Origin: Pseudomonadota bacterium
GTDB lineage: Bacteria; Pseudomonadota; Alphaproteobacteria; Rhizobiales; Rhizobiaceae
Reading direction: 5' to 3'
Length of the DNA: 19,506 bases
NCBI GenBank assembly: GCA_023416545.1
Contig: JAEZHO010000119.1
Location: forward strand, 1-19,506
Shown here: one piece after another, positions 15,089 to 19,506 of the stretch
How positions within the stretch are numbered: the stretch's first letter is position 1
Layout: each line of letters starts with the position of its first letter
The notes under the pieces: generated by a model
Databases searched by the model: none
Told to the model about the DNA's origin: nothing
Seen by the model: the letters and a program-made list of their open reading frames with translations, nothing else
Program-made: the position numbers and the translations under genes

Positions 15089-16108
15089 TCAGCGGATGCG
15101 CTTGTCTGACTGGACCTGCGGCGTGCCGGCCGCGGCCTGGGTGAGGGCGCGCACGATCGCCTTGCGGGCCATGGGGATCTTGAAGTCGTTGTCGCCCTGG
15201 CCTTCGGCCTCGGCGAGGAGCCGGTCGGCGAAGGCCTCGAAGGTCTCCGCGCTTGCCGGGCGGCCGGCAAATTCCGCCTCCGCCAGCTCGTCGCGCCACG
15301 GCTTGTGGGCGACCCCGCCGAGCGCCACCCGCATCTCGACCACCGTGCCGTCGTCGCCGACGTCAAGGGCCGCGGCGACCGAGACGAGGGCGAAGGCGTA
15401 GGCGAGCCGGTCGCGCAGTTTCAGGTAGCTGTTGTGCCGGGCGAAATGATTGCCTTCGAGCCGCACGGCGACGACGATCTCGCCGTGATGCAGCGTATTG
15501 TCTCGCTGCGGCTGGTCGCCGGGCAGGCGGTGGAAGTCGGCGAAGTGGATGTCGCGGCGGCCCCCCGGTCCCTCGACCTCGACGATGGCGGAAAGCGCCG
15601 CAAGCGCGACGCACATGTCGGACGGGTGGGTGGCGATGCAGTGCTCGCTTGCGCCGAGAATGGCATGGATGCGGTTGACGCCGCCGATCGCGCCGCAGCC
15701 GGAGCCCGGCTCCCGCTTGTTGCAGGGCGTCGAGGGGTCGTAGAAGTAATAGCAGCGGGTGCGCTGCAGGAGGTTGCCGCCCGTGGTGGCGGCGTTCCTG
15801 AGCTGCGGCGAGGCGCCGGCGAGGATGGCGCTGGCAAGCAGCGGATAGCGCTCGACGACCGCCGGATGATAGGCGACCGCGGCATTGGAGGCGAGCGCGC
15901 CGATCCGCAGCGTGCCGTCCGGAAGGTCCTCGATCTCGCGCAGCGGCAGCCGGTTGATGTCGACGATCCGCGCCGGCCGCTCGACGTCGTATTTCATCAG
16001 GTCGACGAGGTTGGTGCCGCCGGCAAGCACGCGGGCGTCGGGATCGGCGGCGAGCGCCTGGACGGCTTCGCCGAGGCTCTCGGCGCGGGTATAGGCGAAC
16101 GGCCTCAT
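15089..16108 (-). CDS. paoB: FAD-binding subunit with extra 4Fe-4S motif (PaoB/YagS type)
   Basis: A 339-aa medium subunit of the aldehyde oxidoreductase. LAGGTNLVD (~28-36) and ATTGGNLLQ (~107-115) are the FAD pyrophosphate/isoalloxazine-binding loops of the CO-dehydrogenase-flavoprotein fold. The stretch after that, RTRCYYFYDPSTPCNKREP... with Cys119, 129, 138 and 157, is the insertion seen in PaoB and 4-hydroxybenzoyl-CoA reductase, where it binds an additional 4Fe-4S cluster. The C-terminal domain (~220-330) is the usual CODH_C domain. The start is ATG at 16108, overlapping the upstream stop as ATGA, so translation is coupled. Function: passes electrons from the 2Fe-2S clusters to FAD and on to an acceptor. 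Confidence 0.94.
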   Translation of the reverse strand: MRPFAYTRAESLGEAVQALAADPDARVLAGGTNLVDLMKYDVERPARIVDINRLPLREIEDLPDGTLRIGALASNAAVAYHPAVVERYPLLASAILAGASPQLRNAATTGGNLLQRTRCYYFYDPSTPCNKREPGSGCGAIGGVNRIHAILGASEHCIATHPSDMCVALAALSAIVEVEGPGGRRDIHFADFHRLPGDQPQRDNTLHHGEIVVAVRLEGNHFARHNSYLKLRDRLAYAFALVSVAAALDVGDDGTVVEMRVALGGVAHKPWRDELAEAEFAGRPASAETFEAFADRLLAEAEGQGDNDFKIPMARKAIVRALTQAAAGTPQVQSDKRIR

Positions 16109-16626
16109 TCGGCAGCCTCCCGCATCCCGGCCTTCACCTCCTGGTCCATGACGTCCTGGATGGCATCGGCAATGTTGGTATAGGCGCCGCAGCGACAGAG
16201 ATTGCCGCTCATCATCTCGCGGATCTCGGCCCGGCTTCCGGCGTGACCCTCCCGCAGCAGGGCCACGGCGGAACAGATCTGCCCCGGCGTGCAATAGCCG
16301 CACTGATAGGCGTCGTGCTCCACGAAGGCCTTCTGCACCGGATGCAGGTTCTCGGGCGTGCCGAGGCCCTCGATCGTGGTGATCTCGGCGCCGTCGAGGG
16401 TGACGGCGAATTTCAGGCAGGAATTGATGCGCTCGCCGCCGATCAGGACCGTGCAGGCGCCGCACTGGCCGTGGTCGCAGCCCTTCTTGGTGCCGGTAAG
16501 CAGCATGGGCCCGCGCAGAAGGTCGAGCAGCGTGACCCATGGGTGGATTTCGAGGTCCTGGCGATGGCCGTTGATCGTCAGCGCGATCCTCGTCTTCGGC
16601 TGCGCGCCGGCCGTGGCGATGTCCAT
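16105..16626 (-). CDS. paoA: (2Fe-2S)-binding subunit of aldehyde oxidoreductase (PaoA type, no Tat signal)
   Basis: A 173-aa small subunit, first gene of the operon, carrying electrons from the molybdenum site. The plant-ferredoxin-type cluster ligands are C50, C55, C58 and C70 (KKGCDHGQCGACTVLIGG...INSC). The second, helical-domain cluster uses C109, C112, C144 and C146 (YQCGYCTPGQ and NLCRCGAYTNI). E. coli PaoA has an N-terminal twin-arginine signal; this protein starts MDIATAGAQPKTRIALTING with no RR motif or hydrophobic stretch, so the complex is predicted cytoplasmic. The ATG at 16626 has an AAAGGG site upstream. The promoter should lie in the divergent gap towards 16901. Confidence 0.94.
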   Translation of the reverse strand: MDIATAGAQPKTRIALTINGHRQDLEIHPWVTLLDLLRGPMLLTGTKKGCDHGQCGACTVLIGGERINSCLKFAVTLDGAEITTIEGLGTPENLHPVQKAFVEHDAYQCGYCTPGQICSAVALLREGHAGSRAEIREMMSGNLCRCGAYTNIADAIQDVMDQEVKAGMREAAE

Positions 16627-16765
16627 GGAGAGCCCTTTCGCGAGAAGTGTCGCCGACTAACGGAGGGCTTGGCCGATTGTTCCTGTGGCGGGTTGACACT
16701 GGCGGCGGCAAGCGGCATTCACCGCCCGTCGAAAAGATTAAGAGGCCGGTTTGGTTATTCCGGCC

Positions 16766-16779
16766 CCCGCGAAAGCGGG
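16766..16779. repeat. REP-like hairpin with GAAA loop
   Basis: CCCGC-GAAA-GCGGG (16766-16779), flanked by ATTCCGGC on the left and ATCCAG on the right. The ATTCC..CCGCGAAAGCGGG.ATCCAG layout matches palindromic intergenic repeats that are dispersed in many alphaproteobacteria. It sits in the 274-bp gap between the divergent paoA and DUF2798 genes. A further 7-bp inverted repeat (ATGGCGG 16839-16845, CCGCCAT 16857-16863) follows. A TTGACA at 16693-16698 has no good -10 partner. Confidence 0.55.
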
Positions 16780-16900
16780 ATCCAGTCGCGGCCCGGCCCG
16801 CGAACCCGCGGCACCACCCTCAACGGGGGAATGGTGCTATGGCGGGTTCTTCGACGCCGCCATTCTCCGTTCCCCGCACACGCGCCCCACGGAGAATTTT

Positions 16901-17137
16901 ATGGCCGACACGAAAACCGTCCTCATCGCCCAGTTCCTCATTTCCATGACCATGGCCTTCCTGATGACCGGGATATTCAGCCTGATCGAGCTTGGGATTT
17001 CCGCCCGGTCGCTGGGGATATGGATGCAGAACTTCCTGACCGCCTGGCCGATCGCCTTCGTGCTGTCGATCATCGTCGGAAAGGTCGCCTTCGGCCTCGC
17101 ATTCCGCATCCGGGCGCTCGGCCGGAAGGCTGCCTGA
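16901..17137 (+). CDS. DUF2798 family two-helix membrane protein
   Basis: A 78-aa inner-membrane protein with two predicted helices: VLIAQFLISMTMAFLMTGIFSLIEL (~7-31) and FLTAWPIAFVLSIIVGKVAFGLAF (~45-68). It ends in a basic tail (RIRALGRKAA). The length, spacing and WPIAF...P/GKVAF pattern match DUF2798, whose function is unknown. The start is the ATG at 16901, preceded by GGAGA at 16891-16895; the open frame continues upstream but that part is low-complexity and includes the REP-like hairpin. It is divergent from the aldehyde oxidoreductase operon and followed by a hairpin. Confidence 0.85.
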   Translation: MADTKTVLIAQFLISMTMAFLMTGIFSLIELGISARSLGIWMQNFLTAWPIAFVLSIIVGKVAFGLAFRIRALGRKAA

Positions 17138-17155
17138 CCGGCTTCCCGCTGGTCC

Positions 17156-17180
17156 CCGTGGCCTCCCGGCGGGGCCACGG
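17156..17180 (+). terminator. Hairpin after the DUF2798 gene
   Basis: The perfect 8-bp stem CCGTGGCC (17156-17163) pairs with GGCCACGG (17173-17180) around a 9-nt loop, beginning 19 bp past the stop. A smaller CGGG/CCCG stem and a TTTT tract (17211-17214) follow, so the combined structure may terminate transcription. Confidence 0.5.
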
Positions 17181-17227
17181 ACACGGGGGCGGGATCGTCC
17201 CGACCCGGCGTTTTCCCTTCGCGGCGC

Positions 17228-17256
17228 TTTCCACGGAACCTAGACTTTAGTATAGT
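17228..17256 (+). promoter_or_regulatory. Predicted sigma-70 promoter
   Basis: -35 TTTCCA (17228-17233), 17-bp spacer, -10 TATAGT (17251-17256), in a locally AT-rich stretch. It would give a start near 17263 and a leader of about 24 nt for the 84-aa membrane protein gene. Confidence 0.45.
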
Positions 17257-17286
17257 GTTTTTCTGCGGCATCACCCTCCTGCGAAC

Positions 17287-17541
17287 ATGGTGACCGACAT
17301 GCTTCGATTGAGCCAAATCGGATTTTGCGCGCTGGCCTTCATCGCGCTGCAGCTTGCCATCGGCACCGGCCTTCGCGTCGGCGGATGGACCGGGTTCTGG
17401 ATGGCCGCCGTCTCCATCTACCTCCTCTATCTCCTGGTGAGCGACGAGCTTTCGGGCATCGACCTGAAGAAGGTGCTGACCCCGCGCAACCCTTCGGAGG
17501 AGGAGCGGCGCCGGCGCGAACGGGACCACGACGAGTGGTAG
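17287..17541 (+). CDS. Hypothetical two-helix membrane protein, 84 aa
   Basis: Two predicted membrane helices, IGFCALAFIALQLAIGTGL (~11-29) and GFWMAAVSIYLLYLLV (~36-51), are followed by a charged cytoplasmic tail (PSEEERRRRERDHDEW, ~69-84). I do not recognise the family. The start is uncertain: ATG at 17287 or ATG at 17299, neither with a clear Shine-Dalgarno, though a promoter-like TTTCCA/TATAGT pair lies just upstream. The gene converges on the glutaminase gene with 25 bp between stops. The charged tail with alternating Arg and Glu may form a short helix for protein contact (inference). Confidence 0.7.
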   Translation: MVTDMLRLSQIGFCALAFIALQLAIGTGLRVGGWTGFWMAAVSIYLLYLLVSDELSGIDLKKVLTPRNPSEEERRRRERDHDEW

Positions 17542-17566
17542 GCGAGAGCCTGAAACGCGTTACCGT

Positions 17567-18547
17567 TCAATGCCTTGCGCGGCCGAAGACGGACCAGTCG
17601 GTCTTCTTCGACAGGAGTTCCAGCCCGAGCGTTCCGAGCCAGCTGTTGCCCATCGGATCGAGCGCCGGCGACCATGCGGCGATCGAGGCCCGGTGCGGCG
17701 CGATCGCCAGGATGCCGCCGCCGACGCCGGATTTGGCCGGCAGCCCGACGCGATAGGCGAAATCGCCCGAGCCGTCATACTGGCCGCAGAGCATCATCAC
17801 CGCGAGGATGCGCCGGGCCCGCCGGGCGGCGGCGACCGTGACCTCGTCGCCGTCGTCGGGATCGTCCAGCATCAGGAAGGCGCCCGCCCGGGCAAGCCCC
17901 CGGCAATCGAGCCGGATGGCGCACTGGTGCACATAGGCCTCCATCACCCTGTCGACGTCATGCTCGAGATTGCCGAAATGGCGGGCCATGAACATCAGCG
18001 AGCGGTTGAGATCGCCGCCGGTGCGGTCGCTTTCCATCACGGTCTCGTCGAATTCGAGCGTCTCGCCGCCGAGAAGTCTTTCCAGGCACCGCTGCACGTG
18101 GCGGTTCGGCCCGGACCTGCCGCCGAGCCCGACGAGGATGTCGCAGACCACCAGTGCGCCGGCATTGATGAAGGGATTGCGCGGGATGCCGCGGTTGCGC
18201 TCCAGGTCGATGATCGAGTTGAAGGGGTCGCCCGACGGCTCGCGGCCGATCCGCTTCCAGAGGCCTTCCCCGACCGCCTCCAGCGCCACCTCGAGCGCAA
18301 ACACCTTGGAGATCGACTGGATCGGAAAGCCGGCCCCGGCATTGCCGGCGGAGACGAGTTCGCCCATGCGGGTATGGACCGCGATGCCGAACTTCCGGAA
18401 GTCGCCCTCGCGCGGCTTCGGCCTGCCGGCCGCCTCCGCCTCTGCGACCGCCTTGTCATGGAGGCCGGGCGCGGCCCTGCGGACATCCTCGACCACCTCC
18501 TCCAGCACCGCCTTCAACGCCTTCGTATCCTCCAAGAGACCGCTCAT
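17567..18547 (-). CDS. glsA: Glutaminase A (serine-dependent, beta-lactamase-fold)
   Basis: A 326-aa cytosolic enzyme that hydrolyses L-glutamine to glutamate and ammonia. The catalytic S78-x-x-K81 is in FPIQSISKVFAL (~74-84). Other family blocks are EPSGDPFNSIIDLE (~103-116), RNPFINAGALVVCD (~123-136), Y205 in YVHQCAI, and the oxyanion/loop segment AKSGVGGGILAI (~271-282). Everything is intact and the length is slightly above the ~310 aa usual for bacterial GlsA, from extra N-terminal residues. The start is ATG at 18547; the ribosome-site region (AAAGGCGGG) is folded into a hairpin. In bacteria this enzyme can contribute ammonia for acid resistance; no antiporter gene is adjacent here. Confidence 0.96.
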   Translation of the reverse strand: MSGLLEDTKALKAVLEEVVEDVRRAAPGLHDKAVAEAEAAGRPKPREGDFRKFGIAVHTRMGELVSAGNAGAGFPIQSISKVFALEVALEAVGEGLWKRIGREPSGDPFNSIIDLERNRGIPRNPFINAGALVVCDILVGLGGRSGPNRHVQRCLERLLGGETLEFDETVMESDRTGGDLNRSLMFMARHFGNLEHDVDRVMEAYVHQCAIRLDCRGLARAGAFLMLDDPDDGDEVTVAAARRARRILAVMMLCGQYDGSGDFAYRVGLPAKSGVGGGILAIAPHRASIAAWSPALDPMGNSWLGTLGLELLSKKTDWSVFGRARH

Positions 18548-18552
18548 GCCAC

Positions 18553-18577
18553 GCCCGCCTTTCGTTGTCGGGCGGGC
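18553..18577 (-). promoter_or_regulatory. Leader hairpin covering the glsA ribosome site
   Basis: GCCCGCC (18553-18559) pairs perfectly with GGCGGGC (18571-18577) around an 11-nt loop, five bases upstream of the glsA ATG. In the minus-strand transcript the purine-rich ribosome-site sequence lies partly in the loop and partly in the stem, so folding could limit initiation. Confidence 0.4.
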
Positions 18578-18613
18578 ATTTAGGGCGGGCTGGGGGAGGG
18601 GGTAGGGTTGGGG

Positions 18614-18643
18614 GAGGCCGGGCGACGGCTGTCGCCCGGCCTC
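18614..18643 (-). terminator. 13-bp perfect hairpin after the DUF3892 gene
   Basis: GAGGCCGGGCGAC (18614-18626) pairs perfectly with GTCGCCCGGCCTC (18631-18643) across a 4-nt loop, nine bases past the stop of the minus-strand gene at 18653. No T-run follows on either strand, so it may be a factor-assisted terminator or an mRNA 3'-end stabiliser. Confidence 0.6.
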
Positions 18644-18652
18644 AGTCCATGC

Positions 18653-18940
18653 CTAATTGGGGCACTCGGGCAGGTTTAGAAGGTTGTTTGGCTCGTCCCC
18701 GTCGCTTTGCGTCTTCAGATATTTGTTTCCGTAACGCGAGACAGCCACTTCGACCCAAACACGATCTCCTTGGGGCCTCTCGACATAGAAGTTCCATTCA
18801 TTCCGTTCGATTTTCCGAATGGCGTCGTCCAATGTCAGCTTCCACGCGCTGGGCGTAGAGCCGCCTACGTGAGTAATTGCGTGATATGGATCCAGTCGCG
18901 GGTTCTTATTGATGCATTTTATCTGCGCTGTATTGGGCAT
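18653..18940 (-). CDS. DUF3892 family protein
   Basis: A 95-aa soluble protein. IKCINKNPRLDPYHAITHVGG (~7-27), WKLTLDDAIRKIERNEWNFYVE (~33-54), VWVEVAV (~61-67) and the closing KYLKTQSDGDEPNNLLNLPECP (~73-94) match the DUF3892 pattern (I..IvK....D.H..I..vGG..... W.ltl.eAI..I..G.. FYV ... KYLkT..D....NNLL.LP.C). Function is unknown; the family is common in accessory regions. Base composition is visibly AT-richer than the genes to its left, pointing to acquired DNA. The start ATG at 18940 has an AGGACAG-type site upstream. A 13-bp hairpin follows the gene. Confidence 0.85.
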   Translation of the reverse strand: MPNTAQIKCINKNPRLDPYHAITHVGGSTPSAWKLTLDDAIRKIERNEWNFYVERPQGDRVWVEVAVSRYGNKYLKTQSDGDEPNNLLNLPECPN

Positions 18941-19039
18941 TTCTTCTGTCCTCGTTTTGCCAAAGCAGTGGCTTGACGAGACTCATCCGGAGATTAAAAG
19001 TCAGCTTGTTCATATCGAGCCGCCATTTGGCTTGGTTGC

Positions 19040-19077
19040 AGGGGTGACGGCGAATTCCAACTTCGTTCGTCACCCCT
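19040..19077. repeat. 38-nt imperfect palindrome
   Basis: AGGGGTGACG (19040-19049) pairs with CGTCACCCCT (19068-19077); inside it CGAA (19051-19054) pairs with TTCG (19062-19065) around a 7-nt loop. There is no adjacent T-run, so it does not look like a terminator. It could be a mobile-element end, a recombination site or a structured RNA. Confidence 0.6.
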
Positions 19078-19264
19078 ATTCGCATCTGATTCCTTTCTGA
19101 AAGCAACGAATGCCACTGAGGGAGTCTTTCCTCTCCCCGTTTTCCACAACCTGCGGTGCAAAAGTTTAGAGAATTCCCGTCTCTCCGGAAGTGGCGTTGC
19201 GTACCAACGAACACAGCCCCTCCCATAAAATCCGCGTGATAGGAATTTAATCCCAAATATATAC

Positions 19265-19293
19265 TTGACGTACCACCTTCGATTTTGTAAAAC
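19265..19293 (+). promoter_or_regulatory. Predicted promoter of the IS1595-type transposase gene
   Basis: -35 TTGACG (19265-19270), 17-bp spacer, -10 TAAAAC (19288-19293). The transposase ATG is at 19317 with GAAGGA at 19303-19308. Confidence 0.4.
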
Positions 19294-19316
19294 AGGATCA
19301 ACGAAGGACGCCAGCT

Positions 19317-19506
19317 ATGTTTGCACTTGATCACGAAGTTTACACAGACGCCGAGAAGGCAAGGGAACACCTTGAGGCTATCCACTGGCCTAACGGTCCT
19401 ATCTGCCCTCATTGCGGCAACTGCGATGTGACCCGCATCAAGAAGCTGGAGGGCAAGTCCACCCGTCCCGGCGTACACAAGTGCAACGAATGCCGAGAGC
19501 CCTTTA
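19317..19506 (+). CDS. IS1595 family transposase, N-terminal part (cut by window edge)
   Basis: The first ~63 residues of a DDE transposase, running off the window. ALDHEVYTDAEKAREHLEAIHWPNGPICPHCG (~3-34), then KLEGKSTRPGVHKCNECREPF (~43-63), is the N-terminal helix plus zinc ribbon (CPHCG ... CNEC, i.e. C31/C34 and C57/C60) of IS1595/ISXO2-type transposases. The ribosome site GAAGGA and a promoter-like pair lie upstream. Only the start is present, so intactness, the catalytic DDE/DDN-HxK residues and the terminal repeats cannot be judged. The less GC-rich DNA before it fits an inserted element or the edge of a larger island. Confidence 0.9.
   Translation, partial: MFALDHEVYTDAEKAREHLEAIHWPNGPICPHCGNCDVTRIKKLEGKSTRPGVHKCNECREPF

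Larger units (their letters stand above)
18941..19316. other. AT-rich gene-free stretch before the transposase
   Basis: A 376-bp gap with no convincing gene. A minus-strand frame from 19478 to 18906 is open (190 codons) but its start would lie inside the transposase gene and its product resembles nothing I know. The stretch holds a long hairpin (19040-19077) and a promoter-like pair before the transposase. Possible transposon end sequences such as AACACAGCCCC (19210-19220) were seen but cannot be confirmed without the other end. Confidence 0.4.

Noticed and set aside
12872..15109. Plus-strand frame of 745 codons antisense to the molybdenum subunit
   Set aside because: Shadow of paoC; the minus strand has all family motifs and the antisense product has none.
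16778..18901. Identical 14-mer GGATCCAGTCGCGG at 16778-16791 and 18888-18901
   Set aside because: One copy abuts the REP-like hairpin and the other is inside the DUF3892 coding region; a single 14-bp match is expected by chance in 19.5 kb.
19040..19077. Integron attC site
   Set aside because: The palindrome lacks the GTTRRRY/RYYYAAC core boxes and no integrase or cassette array is present.
18906..19478. Minus-strand frame of 190 codons
   Set aside because: Overlaps both the DUF3892 start and the transposase, no ribosome site, no recognisable motif.
1..19506. CRISPR arrays, tRNA or rRNA genes, phage modules
   Set aside because: No regular spacer-repeat pattern, no tRNA-like or rRNA sequence and no phage structural genes were seen.

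Overview
The window looks like chromosomal DNA of a high-GC alphaproteobacterium, most likely Rhizobiales/Rhizobiaceae. This rests on protein character: an Omp25/Omp31-type barrel, a DUF6894 protein, the LARWLLM-type Crp/Fnr regulators, and DUF2798 and NCS2 proteins with rhizobial-looking sequence. Gene density is high, with genes on both strands, short intergenic gaps and several convergent pairs that share or abut their stop codons. No rRNA, tRNA or CRISPR array was seen.

Layout: (1) 1-2420, two paralogous Crp/Fnr-type regulators pointing towards each other with a small DUF6894 protein between them, then an 88-aa hypothetical. (2) 2524-3556, an acylphosphatase and an outer-membrane beta-barrel protein that converge on one bidirectional terminator. 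(3) 3896-8556, the protein AMPylase SelO, tail-to-tail with an AhpD-like CxxC protein, then an NCS2 nucleobase permease and a DapA-superfamily aldolase/lyase on the minus strand. (4) 8733-11565, a PhnB-like VOC protein, an AraC regulator divergent from a short-chain dehydrogenase that it may control, a 25-residue membrane microprotein, and an acidic 88-aa protein. (5) 11685-16626, a tightly coupled minus-strand operon for a three-subunit molybdenum aldehyde oxidoreductase (PaoABC type), followed by a catalase-fold haem protein. (6) 16901-18547, two small two-helix membrane proteins and a serine-dependent glutaminase. (7) 18653-19506, a visibly AT-richer tail with a DUF3892 protein, a long hairpin and the start of an IS1595-family transposase cut by the window edge. 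It looks like the border of an accessory region.

The clearest functional unit is the aldehyde oxidoreductase operon. The 2Fe-2S, FAD/4Fe-4S and molybdopterin subunits are encoded in electron-transfer order, and the catalase-like gene is translationally coupled to the last subunit, which suggests that peroxide made by the enzyme is handled on the spot. Oxidative-stress themes recur in SelO and the AhpD-like protein, but linking these to the operon is inference. No complete, clearly unprecedented system was found. The best leads are the catalase-coupled cytoplasmic Pao-type operon, the inverted regulator pair around DUF6894, the microprotein, and repeat-driven tails or linkers in SelO and the AraC regulator.
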